DNA of 45,356 nucleotides, taken from assembly GCA_031275995.1 (NCBI GenBank), contig JAISNY010000006.1, positions 1 through 45,356 on the forward strand, written 5' to 3'. The translations under genes and the position numbers were made by a program. The notes beneath the pieces are model-generated. The model had not been told where the DNA came from. It did no database searches and saw only the letters and a list, made by a program, of their open reading frames with translations. The number at the start of each line of letters is the position of its first letter. Position 1 is the first letter of the stretch. This document shows positions 18,270 to 27,302 of this stretch, piece by piece. Source of the DNA: Oscillospiraceae bacterium (GTDB taxonomy: Bacteria; Bacillota; Clostridia; Oscillospirales; Acutalibacteraceae).

Positions 18270-19343
18270 ATGACTCAAAACCGAATTATTTCTGTGCCAC
18301 AAATGTTTTGTATGCTTCTTATAAGTCGCGTAGCCGTGAGCATGACTTTCGGGCCAGCCGTAATGCGAGGCGTTAATTTCTGGGATTGCATTATTTCATG
18401 TTTAGGCGCTTATTTAGTTACTTTTTTATTAATAATTCCGGTAATGTGGCTCTGTAAAACAAATGGACAAGAAATAATAACTTCATCTTGTGGAGCTTTA
18501 GGGAAAATTTTTTCACTAATATACGCCGTATATTTTGCGTTCGTGTGTGCACATACTTTAGCGCTTTTCAAAGTTTTTATAGAAAACGTTATGAATCCAC
18601 CAATTTCGTTTATGTTGCTTTCGTTGATTCTTGTTGCTTTGACGTGTTACGGCGCTGCTAAAGGAATCGAAGGAATTGCACGAGCTTCATCAGTGATAAT
18701 GTTCTTCATTGTTTTTTCACTTATCATCTTGGGATTTTCTTTGTATAAAACAACCGACCCTACAAATTTCGGTCCTTTTTTTTATGACGGCCCTCATTCG
18801 GCATTGGAAGGCATAATATTTTTCATTTCACGCAGTTCATGCATACCGGCGATGGCATGGCTAATTCCTCGCACTAACGGAAACGTAAAACGTGGAATTT
18901 TTGTTTGGAATACTTCATTTTACGCGCTGATGGCAGCCTCTATAATGATAGTCGTGGGGGCTTTGGGCGATTTTGCACAAACTCAGCTGTTTCCGGCATA
19001 CAGCGCCGCAAGCATAGCTAAAATGGGAAGCCTAGAAAACCTTGATGCTCTCTATCTCGGTTTGTGGACTGCAAGTATTTTTATGAAACTTGCAATGTTT
19101 CTTAACCTTTCTGCAGAATGTATACGCGATGTCTTCGGCCAAAAAAATATTAAAATATCCATTTTAATAATGGGAATAATTTTGGTCGCGACAAACGCTA
19201 CCGTTAAGCTTTCTAAGCTTTCTTCGGGAATTTTTAGCACAAATTTACTGCTTTTGTTTACGGCAATAACTTCAATTATTCTTCCTTTTCTTATGATTTT
19301 ATCAAAAAAAATAAGAAAGAAAAACACACTTGCTAAAAGTTAA
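18270..19343 (+). CDS. gerAB: Spore germination protein, GerA family subunit B (permease-like)
   Basis: Subunit B of the germinant receptor, an APC-superfamily transporter-like protein that binds the germinant. The 357 residues are almost entirely hydrophobic with about ten membrane helices; examples are LLISRVAVSMTFGPAV near the N-terminus, YLVTFLLIIPVMWLC and ISILIMGIILVATNATV. The length is typical of the family. GAGGTAAACTC precedes the ATG. It lies about 115 bases after gerAA and about 100 before gerAC. Confidence 0.9.
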   Translation: MTQNRIISVPQMFCMLLISRVAVSMTFGPAVMRGVNFWDCIISCLGAYLVTFLLIIPVMWLCKTNGQEIITSSCGALGKIFSLIYAVYFAFVCAHTLALFKVFIENVMNPPISFMLLSLILVALTCYGAAKGIEGIARASSVIMFFIVFSLIILGFSLYKTTDPTNFGPFFYDGPHSALEGIIFFISRSSCIPAMAWLIPRTNGNVKRGIFVWNTSFYALMAASIMIVVGALGDFAQTQLFPAYSAASIAKMGSLENLDALYLGLWTASIFMKLAMFLNLSAECIRDVFGQKNIKISILIMGIILVATNATVKLSKLSSGIFSTNLLLLFTAITSIILPFLMILSKKIRKKNTLAKS

Positions 19344-19446
19344 AAATAAATTTTTGTATTGAAAAATTCGATTAATTCTTTAACTCACGATGCAAGTTAA
19401 ACCGCTTTCTTTATTCAAAATATATTTAAAAGGAGTATGCTGCCCA

Positions 19447-20565
19447 TTGGAACTTAAAAAAAAGTGGACTCTAATTTTTAAAAATGTGGCTAATTTTATT
19501 TTTGTTTCAACAATTTTCTCGGCGTTTTTATGTCTTTCTGGCTGCACAGAAAAAACGCAATTATCCGAAAAGCTTATGGTTCAAGGGATTGCCGTGGATT
19601 TTGATGAAGAAAAAAAAGAATATAACGTCTTTGTACAAGCTTTTGATTTCAAAAATCCTGAAGGAAAAGAACAACCCGGAATTAAAAATTTACAAACTCA
19701 TGGTGAATCTGTAGGCAACGCTTTAGAAAGCTTATCTAAAATTGTTGGATTAGAACCTTTGTATTCTCAAAATTTAGTAATAATAATAGGAGAAACCGCA
19801 GCAAAACTCGGCGTGGAAAAATTTCTTGATTTTTTTACTAGATATCATGAACACAGACTTAATGTTTCCATACGCGCGTCTGTTGGAGAAGCGGGAAAAC
19901 TTTTGAGCATGAAAGTCGAGGGAAAACCGATCAAGGCCGCAAATATCCTCGCACTTGCAAGCAAAGCATCAGACATAACAGCCCTTCAATTCGAGCGCGA
20001 TTTGAAAAATTATTTAAGCGACCCAATATTGTTGGCAATGGAAGCAACTCCTTACGAAAAGTCAGTAATGTGTGAAAAAATAGCGGTTTTTTCTCAGGAC
20101 AAACTCATGATGTTTTTAGACAAAGATGACACTATCGCAACTCAAATTTTGCGAGGGATATCCAACCTTGGCCCGTTAACTGTAGTAAACGGCGAAAAAA
20201 AAATATCCTGCAAACTGTCAAAAGTAAAAACAAAAATAGAGGCAGATGGAAACAATGTATATAACATAAATATAAATGTATCTTTAAGTGCACTCGAGAT
20301 TAGCGAAAACAACGAAGAAATAGAAAGCTTAAGAAGCGAAATAGAATCAAAATTTGAAAATCAAATCAGCGAAATGTGCAAAAATGTGATATATAAAATA
20401 ACCCGATCCGGATGTGATGTATTTAAATTTGGTAAAATACTCAAAAATAAAAAGCCATCATATTTTAAGAACATTGAAAACGATTGGAAAAACAAAATAA
20501 AGAACACTGAATTTAAACTCAAGGTAAAGACAAACCTTGCAATATCAGGGCTTAGCTCAAGATAA
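19447..20565 (+). CDS. gerAC: Spore germination lipoprotein, GerA family subunit C
   Basis: Subunit C of the germinant receptor, a lipoprotein on the outer face of the spore inner membrane. The N-terminus has a signal peptide and lipobox (LCLSGC), then the typical opening of mature GerAC (KLMVQGIAVDFDEEKKEYNVFVQAF, shown here only in part: VQGIAVDFDEE). The frame is open from an ATG at 19390, but that ATG lacks a ribosome binding site. AAGGAG at about 19430 fits the in-frame TTG at 19447, which also gives a normal-length signal peptide, so I chose it. The length of about 372 residues is usual. Confidence 0.85.
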   Translation: MELKKKWTLIFKNVANFIFVSTIFSAFLCLSGCTEKTQLSEKLMVQGIAVDFDEEKKEYNVFVQAFDFKNPEGKEQPGIKNLQTHGESVGNALESLSKIVGLEPLYSQNLVIIIGETAAKLGVEKFLDFFTRYHEHRLNVSIRASVGEAGKLLSMKVEGKPIKAANILALASKASDITALQFERDLKNYLSDPILLAMEATPYEKSVMCEKIAVFSQDKLMMFLDKDDTIATQILRGISNLGPLTVVNGEKKISCKLSKVKTKIEADGNNVYNININVSLSALEISENNEEIESLRSEIESKFENQISEMCKNVIYKITRSGCDVFKFGKILKNKKPSYFKNIENDWKNKIKNTEFKLKVKTNLAISGLSSR

Positions 20566-20701
20566 ATTCAGACAAACCTAAAAACCATCCGACTCAAATT
20601 CAGGAGTCAAACTGAGTTTTAGCCCGAAGATTAATTTTTCATAGATTCACCCAAGTTTAACAAACCCAAATATAAAACGGAAAAAAACAAATAAAATTAG
20701 A

Positions 20702-21175
20702 CTAAGATTCGGTTTTCAATGGAGATTCGTCAGAATTTTCGTCGTTTTTATTCTTGTTCTTAATATTTTTTGAAATTTTTCTCACCAATTCGGGTATCAA
20801 TGCAATAGCACGATCCAAAGCCCCACTAAAGTTATCTACTTGTAAAAATCTTACATCATCTGAACTAACAACTAAAAAACCAACTGGAGCAATGGTAACT
20901 CCGGAACCGCTCCCACCGCCAAACAACGGAACCGACTCCGGCTTCTTACAAGAAAAATCAGACCCTCCGGATGCAAAACCATAAGAAACCTTAGAAACAG
21001 GAATAACAGTAACTTCCGGTGAAACTTTAATAGCACTTCCTATCACAGAATCCACGTCAACCATGCTGCGAATTTTTTCTAAGGTTAACCCCATAAGGTT
21101 TTCTACATTACTCAAAACAATACCCCAAAACACATCTAAATTTAATTTATACGACGATGATAACTCAACTGCCAA
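20702..21175 (-). CDS. ytfJ: Sporulation protein YtfJ (GerW family)
   Basis: A soluble protein made during sporulation in B. subtilis and needed for normal germination; its biochemical role is not settled. The core is unmistakable: MVDVDSVIGSAIKVSPEV, VIPVSKVSYGFASGGSDF, then the glycine-rich FGGGSGSGVTIAPVGFLVV. The C-terminal tail is charged (KNKNKNDENSDES). The frame opens at a TTG at 21175; the family N-terminus suggests a start nearer 21115-21133 (a TTG and a GTG are there), but no strong ribosome binding site settles it. It is convergent with gerAC. Confidence 0.88.
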   Translation of the reverse strand: MAVELSSSYKLNLDVFWGIVLSNVENLMGLTLEKIRSMVDVDSVIGSAIKVSPEVTVIPVSKVSYGFASGGSDFSCKKPESVPLFGGGSGSGVTIAPVGFLVVSSDDVRFLQVDNFSGALDRAIALIPELVRKISKNIKNKNKNDENSDESPLKTES

Positions 21176-21628
21176 AAAATGGCAACACCAAAAATTAAAT
21201 TAAGTAATTAATTTTAAGTTCAAGAAAATACTAGACCACCAGTTCATTAAAATTATTGCCTCCTCTAAAAAAATTCATAATTCATATTCTTATCCTTTGG
21301 AAAATTTGAAGAAAAAATTTTAAAAAAATATTTCTTCTCGCGGCAGGTGTAAAAGTTTCGTCCACGATAGAGGCAAGAATTTCCTCAGCGGCATCGTTAA
21401 TGTGTGGAAGGCCAAGGGGCAGTGAAAGTCAAGTGATGAAATATTATGCAAATCTCCAGTAAATTCGAAAGTTCAACTTCTCAAGTCTTCTATAATGTTG
21501 TGAACACTTCGACACAACAGCTTTGTCCTGTTTTTAGCAACGCCAACTCCATTCGTTCTTAGCTAACGAATACTGATAGTAGCGATAGATGGGGCAAGTG
21601 ATAGATATAACACTATAATACCTTCATA
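21176..21628. other. Intergenic region between ytfJ and degV
   Basis: About 450 bases without a supported gene. On the minus strand, around 21300-21430, a short open stretch reads LGLPHINDAAEEILASIVDE; it looks protein-like and could be a remnant of a lost gene, but I do not recognise it. A 7-base inverted repeat (ATTCGTT at 21551-21557, AACGAAT at 21565-21571) lies after degV and may be part of a transcript end. Confidence 0.35.
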
Positions 21629-22504
21629 TCAACGCTTTTTTCCGAAGAAGAACACGGCAATTACGCCACATCCGGCATGCGAACCGATTACCGTACCGAT
21701 TTCGTTACATAAAAAGCCCTTAACTCCAAGATCCGACTTAATTTTTTCGCCAAAACTTACCGCTTCGTCTTTACATTGAGAATAACTAATGAAAATAGTC
21801 TGTGAAGATATGTCGTCACCTGTTTTCCGAATTTCATTAGCAATAAAATCAAGCGCTTTAGCGCGGCCACGCTGCTTATTATAGGCAATAAGCTTCCCTT
21901 CGTTATCAACCTTGACAATTGGCCTGATACCAAGTAAACTTCCGAAAAGCTCATTAGCAAATGAAATTCGTCCACTGGTTTTTAAATGTTTCAAGTCTTC
22001 CAGCAAAACCAGATGGCAAACCCTTAGTTTGTTATTGTTAATCCATTTTTCAAGCGAATCAATGTCCATACCCTCACGTTTACGAATGACTGATTCATAA
22101 ACAAGAAGACCTTCACCAAGTGATGCACATAAAGAATCTATAACTCTAACTCTATTGCCAGGGAACTGCTTTTCAAGTTCTTTCGCCGCAAGACATGCCG
22201 AATTGTAAGTACCGCTTAAACCCGAACTAAACGCTATATAGAGCACATCCATATCTTTCTCAAGATAGTTTTGAAATTCAGAAATGAACTCTCCCACGGG
22301 AATTAAGGAAGTCTTAGAGGATGCTCCCATTTTTAAACTAGAGTAAAATTCAGCCAACATTTGTGACCGGTTTTCATTAATAGATTCAGTGTAAGCTTTT
22401 CCGCCAATTTCATATTTTAGACTAACCACTCTTAAATCAAGTTCACGAATCAAATTTAATGGAAGATCTGAAACAGAATCCGTAAATATTTTATAATTTC
22501 TCAT
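21629..22504 (-). CDS. DegV family fatty-acid-binding protein
   Basis: DegV proteins bind a fatty acid; in Firmicutes the related FakB proteins present it to a fatty-acid kinase for phospholipid synthesis. Visible features: the N-terminal FTDSVSDLP motif, the SGLSGTYNSA loop that surrounds the ligand carboxylate, and the ending GSHAGCGVIAVFFFG. The length of about 291 residues is standard. The frame opens at a TTG at 22516, but the ATG at 22504 has GAGGG just upstream and is the likely start. No fakA-like kinase gene is nearby. Confidence 0.9.
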   Translation of the reverse strand: MRNYKIFTDSVSDLPLNLIRELDLRVVSLKYEIGGKAYTESINENRSQMLAEFYSSLKMGASSKTSLIPVGEFISEFQNYLEKDMDVLYIAFSSGLSGTYNSACLAAKELEKQFPGNRVRVIDSLCASLGEGLLVYESVIRKREGMDIDSLEKWINNNKLRVCHLVLLEDLKHLKTSGRISFANELFGSLLGIRPIVKVDNEGKLIAYNKQRGRAKALDFIANEIRKTGDDISSQTIFISYSQCKDEAVSFGEKIKSDLGVKGFLCNEIGTVIGSHAGCGVIAVFFFGKKR

Positions 22505-22655
22505 TTTTACCCTCAAAATAAGTTAATAAACTTTTCCGCTGTATGATAAAACTGATTTTCCGAATCCAACAAAACCTATTACCACCGCCTATGCCTCAAA
22601 ATTTTGAATTCTTAAGCAAATATTTTTTATTTAAATCTTAAAACACACTTTAAAT

Positions 22656-22671
22656 AATGCTTCATAGCATT
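22656..22671. repeat. Small hairpin downstream of metG
   Basis: AATGCT (22656-22661), TCAT loop, AGCATT (22666-22671): a perfect 6-pair stem about 40 bases after the metG stop. It lacks a clear T run, so a terminator role is weak. Confidence 0.25.
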
Positions 22672-22706
22672 AATAAATATTTTCCGGCAATCAAATCCTT
22701 ACGAAT

Positions 22707-24626
22707 TTAACTAATCCTCTCCCCTGGCTCACTTAGATCAGTGAATATCAAATTCACATTTTTACCACTTGATGCAAGAATCATCCCATTGCTGTTTATT
22801 CCGCAAAGTTTCGCCGGTTTTAAATTTGCTACCAAAATTACATTCCGACCAATCAACTCTTCAGGAGTGTAACGTTGAGCAATCCCCGAAACTACCTCTC
22901 TGTCGCATTCGCCATCAAATATCGTCAATTTAAGAATTTTTTTAGAATTTTTGACTACTTCACAACCAACAACCCTCCCTACTCTCAAATCTATTTTTGA
23001 AAAATCCTTTATAGAAATAAAATCCATGTTATCATTTTTTTGTGTTACAGACTCCAAATCGTCAAGCTCTTTCTCACAATCAATACGCAAAAAAATTGCT
23101 TCCATTTTTTTTATCTTGGAATTAAACGCGAGTAATCCCCAATTTGAGGCATTTTGCCAAGTGCAAATCTCAGACTTAGCGCCTATTTGTTCCTGAATTT
23201 TTATTGCAGTCTCAGGCATAACTGGCGAAATTAAAATTGAAATAATTCTTAAAGATTCAAAAACATTATACAAAACATTAGAAAACTTCGCTTTTTCATT
23301 TTCATCTGTCATATACTTCCATGGAGCAGCATTATCCAGATATTTGTTGCAATCTGAAATCAAGCTCCAAACCTTGCTTAATGCGCTAGAAAATTCAAAA
23401 TTTTCAAAGTCATTTTCATAGAGTTTGCACAATGAAATCGCCTTCTGAATGAGTCTTTCATCCTCCTGACTAGACTCATACTCTCCTGCAAGGTTGATCT
23501 CTCTGCAATCTGCATCCGAGCCTCCAAAACCTTTGATAGCGAGAGAGACTGTTCTCGAAAGCAAATTACCTAAATCGTTGGCTAAATCAAAATTTATACG
23601 TTCTATGAGCGAAAGGTTACTAAATGTTCCATCAGCGCCGAAGGGAATTTCCCTAAGCAGAAAATACCTTACAGCATCGGTCCCATATCGTTTACAAAGT
23701 ACCACCGGATCAACAACATTCCCGCGAGACTTAGACATCTTGTTTCCGTCGCCAAAAAGAAGCCAGCCATGACCATAAATTTTTTTCGGTAAAGGTAAAT
23801 CAAGCGCCATCAAAATTGCAGGCCAAATTATTGCGTGAAATCTAACTATCTCTTTGCCTACAATGTGTACATCCGCTGGCCAAAATTTATCAAAACTAAC
23901 TAAATTTTCACTTCCGAAACCCAGAGCAGTTATATAATTTGTTAGAGCGTCGATCCACACATACACAACGTGATCTGGATCAAAATCAACAGGAACTCCC
24001 CATTTAAAGCTCGTTCTGCTCACACAAAGGTCTTCAAGTCCGGATTCAACAAACTTAATCATCTCATTTTTACGACTTTCAGGCTCTATAAAATCAGGAT
24101 TATTTCTGTAAAACTGCAAAATTCTTTCAGAATACTTCGATAGCTTAAAAAAATATGCTTCTTCACTTTGAAACTTCACGTCGCGACCGCAGTCCGGACA
24201 CTTTCCTGAAACCAATCTAGTGTGTGAAAAGAAGCTCTCGCAAGGTACGCAATACCATCCCTCATATTTCCCTTTGTATATTTCGCCTTTATCGTAGAGG
24301 ATCTTAAATACTTTTTGTACCGATCTCACATGATAATCATCTGTAGTACGAATAAACTTATCATAAGAAATCCCTAAAATCTTCCATAAATTTAAGAATT
24401 TTTCTACTATTTTGTCAACATATTCTTTTGGTTTCATACCTTCTTTAATTGCATTAGTTTCTATTTTTTGTCCATGCTCATCGGTACCTGTAAGAAACAT
24501 GACATCGTGACCGCGCATGCGATTAAATCGAGCAATTGCATCCGCTGCAACTGTTGAATAACAATGCCCAAGATGAGCCTCTCCGGATGGATAATAAATA
24601 GGAGTTGTTACATAAAATTTTTTCAT
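22707..24626 (-). CDS. metG: Methionine--tRNA ligase
   Basis: Charges tRNA-Met. The 639-residue protein has the class I signature HLGH (residues about 19-22, in GEAHLGHCYS), the zinc-knuckle cysteines CVPCESFF ... CPDCG in the connective domain, the KMSKSRGN loop and an anticodon-binding helical domain. A C-terminal tRNA-binding (EMAP/Trbp111) domain follows (DLRVGRVVGCEVV ... NLKPAKLCGINSNGM), which in bacteria promotes dimerisation. GGAGG precedes the ATG. It has its own promoter with a short leader, which leaves no room for a T-box riboswitch. Confidence 0.97.
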   Translation of the reverse strand: MKKFYVTTPIYYPSGEAHLGHCYSTVAADAIARFNRMRGHDVMFLTGTDEHGQKIETNAIKEGMKPKEYVDKIVEKFLNLWKILGISYDKFIRTTDDYHVRSVQKVFKILYDKGEIYKGKYEGWYCVPCESFFSHTRLVSGKCPDCGRDVKFQSEEAYFFKLSKYSERILQFYRNNPDFIEPESRKNEMIKFVESGLEDLCVSRTSFKWGVPVDFDPDHVVYVWIDALTNYITALGFGSENLVSFDKFWPADVHIVGKEIVRFHAIIWPAILMALDLPLPKKIYGHGWLLFGDGNKMSKSRGNVVDPVVLCKRYGTDAVRYFLLREIPFGADGTFSNLSLIERINFDLANDLGNLLSRTVSLAIKGFGGSDADCREINLAGEYESSQEDERLIQKAISLCKLYENDFENFEFSSALSKVWSLISDCNKYLDNAAPWKYMTDENEKAKFSNVLYNVFESLRIISILISPVMPETAIKIQEQIGAKSEICTWQNASNWGLLAFNSKIKKMEAIFLRIDCEKELDDLESVTQKNDNMDFISIKDFSKIDLRVGRVVGCEVVKNSKKILKLTIFDGECDREVVSGIAQRYTPEELIGRNVILVANLKPAKLCGINSNGMILASSGKNVNLIFTDLSEPGERIS

Positions 24627-24954
24627 CTAATTCCTCCACAAAAATTTTTAGACTACATCATATAAGGCCAAGCGCAGGAGCATTGTAAAGCACTTACAAA
24701 AAAATGTAAACCAATCTATTTTGTTAAATTTATCCCCCATTTAAAAGGCGCCTTATTAAATTGTAAAGTTGAAGGCTAAATCACAAGCGAACAAGCTATA
24801 AGGGTGAAAGGTTGCCTGAACCCTTTGAAGCCTAGAAAAATACAATAGACTTCTTTTGAAAAAACATCTAACTCAAAATTACAAATAACTGATATCAGAT
24901 TGAAACGCTTTGAAAAGCACTCGAGTATCGGCTAAATGAACATTATATTAACCT
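24627..24954 (-). other. Intergenic region upstream of metG
   Basis: About 330 bases. It holds the metG promoter near 24700. A 6-base inverted repeat (AAGGGT at 24800-24805, ACCCTT at 24820-24825) lies between the 3D-domain gene and metG and might be part of a terminator. No T-box sequence or other leader RNA was seen. Confidence 0.4.
24682..24710 (-). promoter_or_regulatory. Predicted metG promoter
   Basis: On the minus strand TTTACA (24710-24705), a 17-base spacer, TACAAT (24687-24682). The leader would be about 45 bases. Confidence 0.5.
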
Positions 24955-25689
24955 TTAATAAGGTATACATTCTAACACATATACGTCAACGTTTCTTCTT
25001 CCGAATTTTTTACATTCTTCCGTTGATTTCATGAATCTATCTATCACGCATGCTCCCCTTCGTAGCGCGCCACCAGTATCTTCCGCTTTCATGAAAATTT
25101 TTTCGTTTCCGCAAACAACTAATAATTCCGAGCCATATGGAATGATTTTCGGGTTAACCGCTGCGGTTTTGCATGTAGGCAGTTTGCCTGTGGAAGTTCT
25201 TTTTCCTTTCTCCGCGGTGTAAGCAGTGGCTTTTCCTGAAATTATTTTAGAAAACTTATGAGGCCTACCTTCAGAATCGAAAACTATATTTGATTCGTTT
25301 GAACTCAAACTCTGCGGCTTATCAGATTCCGATAATGTAAGCTCGACTTTGTTTTTCTTTTCAATTTTGCTTTTTGAAATTTTTTCCTTTTTTTCGAGTG
25401 ATTTCGTGTCGGTTATTTCACGTTTTTCAACTTCCGGAGCGCTCACAAATTCAGACCCGGAAATTTTGTAGTCGTACACATTTGGATGCTCCTCGTTGTA
25501 TCCTTCAGTTTGCTTTTTTTCAGCCAGATCTGGAGTATTTTCTGTAATCACGCTAGTAGTTGTGGTAGGTGCAAAAGCTGATTGAATAAGAATTACCATT
25601 AATGCTAGGTACAGAAATTTTAAAACTTTAAAACTCTTTTTGATTTCACTGCCAGTGTAATGTTTTGTTAAATTACTTGGAAGAATCAT
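24955..25689 (-). CDS. 3D-domain cell-wall protein
   Basis: A 244-residue exported or membrane-anchored protein. A hydrophobic segment lies at about 24-43 (signal anchor). A charged, Lys/Glu/Ser-rich linker covers about 60-145. The C-terminal 3D domain, named after three conserved Asp, reads ATAYTAEKGKRTSTGKLP ... IPYGSELLVV ... EDTGGAL ... VIDRFM ... VDVYVLE. The domain is the MltA-like double-psi barrel found in lytic transglycosylases and in sporulation or resuscitation proteins such as YocH and YabE, so a role in peptidoglycan turnover is likely. It lacks the G5 domain of YabE and the LysM of YocH. It has its own promoter. Confidence 0.85.
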   Translation of the reverse strand: MILPSNLTKHYTGSEIKKSFKVLKFLYLALMVILIQSAFAPTTTTSVITENTPDLAEKKQTEGYNEEHPNVYDYKISGSEFVSAPEVEKREITDTKSLEKKEKISKSKIEKKNKVELTLSESDKPQSLSSNESNIVFDSEGRPHKFSKIISGKATAYTAEKGKRTSTGKLPTCKTAAVNPKIIPYGSELLVVCGNEKIFMKAEDTGGALRRGACVIDRFMKSTEECKKFGRRNVDVYVLECIPY

Positions 25690-25736
25690 TCAATAGCGAC
25701 TCCTTATGAAAGTTACAATCATGAAATAATGGAATC

Positions 25737-25765
25737 ATGCTAGCAATTCTTTTTTCCGCTGTCAA
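25737..25765 (-). promoter_or_regulatory. Predicted promoter of the 3D-domain gene
   Basis: On the minus strand TTGACA (25765-25760), a 17-base spacer, TAGCAT (25742-25737) preceded by TGC (an extended -10). It gives a leader of about 40 bases. Confidence 0.55.
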
Positions 25766-25943
25766 ATCGATTCAATCTATTTTGATGCGATTTAAATACA
25801 TTAAAATTTATTTCTTGTGTCATTTTATGTGAAAAAACAACATGATATAACGGCTTTAATTGGTCAAATTGCTTTAAAAAGAAAGACAAATACATGTTTT
25901 ATATGTTTAAAAAATAGAAATAAATATTACAAAAATCCAATTT

Positions 25944-26147
25944 TCACAAAACAAATTTGAATTTGCGTCCAGCAAAGTTAAATTCAAGGTTTCTCCGATT
26001 ATCCTTTGAAGAGTATTGAAAAAACGGCTGGGCGCTTCCAAATGCTATCAATCTTGTGTTGTGATCGACTTTTATAATTCCGATGATCAAAATTAAAACA
26101 AGTGTCGTTACTACTGTAGATGTAAAAAAATATTTAAATTTTGTCAT
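25944..26147 (-). CDS. Small membrane protein of unknown function
   Basis: A 67-residue protein that I do not recognise. It has one membrane helix (about residues 8-26, STVVTTLVLILIIGIIKV), then a polar stretch likely outside the cell. The frame opens at 26171 inside the previous gene, but the ATG at 26147 has GGGTGA just before it and starts 13 bases after the DUF4363 gene, so I chose it. It is the last gene of the DUF421-DUF4363 cluster and probably acts with it. Confidence 0.6.
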   Translation of the reverse strand: MTKFKYFFTSTVVTTLVLILIIGIIKVDHNTRLIAFGSAQPFFQYSSKDNRRNLEFNFAGRKFKFVL

Positions 26148-26160
26148 TATTTCACCCGAT

Positions 26161-26514
26161 TTATAACACATTTTTAAGTGAAATTTCGTCGGATTCTTTA
26201 AGTGTTTTTACTAATGCTCTTGTAACGGAAATTTGAGATTTTTTAAAATAATCGTTTCCCGATTCGGCGGCCGTTTTAGTTTTTATGACGCTTCTGGTTA
26301 TTTTATCAATTACGTCATGGTGCACAAAAATCGAAAGAATTCCTGATCTTCTTTCCCAGAATGCGCTCATCTCAGAGGCCAATTGCGGGTCCTTTTCTGT
26401 GGAATCTAGATAAGATTCCAAGCGTTTTGCCGTACTTTCAACAATTAAAAAATTAAAAATCCCTGTAGCCAACGCTACTAAAAATATGAAGATAGCAACT
26501 TTTATTTTTTTCAT
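26161..26514 (-). CDS. DUF4363 family membrane-anchored protein
   Basis: A 117-residue protein with an N-terminal signal anchor (VAIFIFLVALATGIFNFLIV) and a helical extracellular part containing EMSAFWERRSGILSIFVHHD, which matches my knowledge of DUF4363 proteins. These are commonly found next to DUF421 genes in spore-forming Clostridia, and their function is unknown. It starts 13 bases after the DUF421 gene and is followed at once by a small membrane protein, so the three form one operon. Confidence 0.7.
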   Translation of the reverse strand: MKKIKVAIFIFLVALATGIFNFLIVESTAKRLESYLDSTEKDPQLASEMSAFWERRSGILSIFVHHDVIDKITRSVIKTKTAAESGNDYFKKSQISVTRALVKTLKESDEISLKNVL

Positions 26515-26527
26515 AAAAACTCCATGA

Positions 26528-27196
26528 TTATGATTTTTTAATTATATTAAATTCTTTGTTTTTATTGGCCGTCATGATAAAAATATCTTTTAGATCTATT
26601 TTTTCCCCGGCAAGAACGCCTTCGAGCCAACTACGATTGAGTTTGCAAACTGAAAGCGAAAAATCGCTGATTTCACCACTGCTTATAACGACGGAATCAA
26701 AAACAGCATCTGGAACGGTTATCCCAAGGGTCGATGCGTCAGGAGGCTGTTTTTCACTTTTTTTGAGAACACTTAATTTCCCATTGGTTTCCACAATGGC
26801 AAACGAAACATCTTCTATCGAAAAGACATCCATTTGCCGGAGCTGCTCATAAAGGTCGTCTACAGTCATACGCAATTTACGCAATTCGTTTTGATTGAGT
26901 TTGCCATCGTTTATCAAGATTACCGCACTGCCGCAGATAATTTTTCTGAACTTAGAACTTTTTAACATGAAAACTGAAACAAAAATCTCGCAGCATACGA
27001 GCACTGCTATGGGAATTAACCCGCTAACAAGGGGCTGGGAGGTGTTTTGCATAGGTATTGAAGCTATATCCGAAATAAGAAAAGTGATAACAAGTTCAGA
27101 CGTCTGTAATTCGCTGATTTGGCGTTTACCCATGAACCTGACCGCAAAGATAACTATCAGGTAAAGTAATATTGCACGTAAAAAAGAAATTAACAT
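26528..27196 (-). CDS. DUF421 family membrane protein (YetF/YdfR-like)
   Basis: Begins with three membrane helices (residues about 1-75: FLRAILLYLIVIFAVRFMGK; LVSGLIPIAVLVCCEIFVSV) containing the family motif FMGKRQISELQTSELVITFL. The soluble cytoplasmic part has NGKLNQNELRKLRMTVDDLYEQLR and EDVSFAIVETNGKLSVLKK, both typical. B. subtilis members of this family are membrane proteins, some sporulation-linked. The frame opens at 27214, but the ATG at 27196 has GCGAGGTG upstream and agrees with the family start. First gene of a three-gene cluster. Confidence 0.85.
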   Translation of the reverse strand: MLISFLRAILLYLIVIFAVRFMGKRQISELQTSELVITFLISDIASIPMQNTSQPLVSGLIPIAVLVCCEIFVSVFMLKSSKFRKIICGSAVILINDGKLNQNELRKLRMTVDDLYEQLRQMDVFSIEDVSFAIVETNGKLSVLKKSEKQPPDASTLGITVPDAVFDSVVISSGEISDFSLSVCKLNRSWLEGVLAGEKIDLKDIFIMTANKNKEFNIIKKS

Positions 27197-27302
27197 AAGC
27201 ACCTCGCCATACATATTATTTGCATCGTAAGCAAGGTTATACTTTAATATAATATTTAATCTTGATTTTAAATTAATTTAAAGTCGTAATGTGTTTAAGA
27301 CT

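Noticed and set aside
24627..24954. T-box riboswitch upstream of metG
   Set aside because: No T-box sequence (AGGGTGGNACCGCG type) was found, and the predicted promoter leaves a leader of only about 45 bases.
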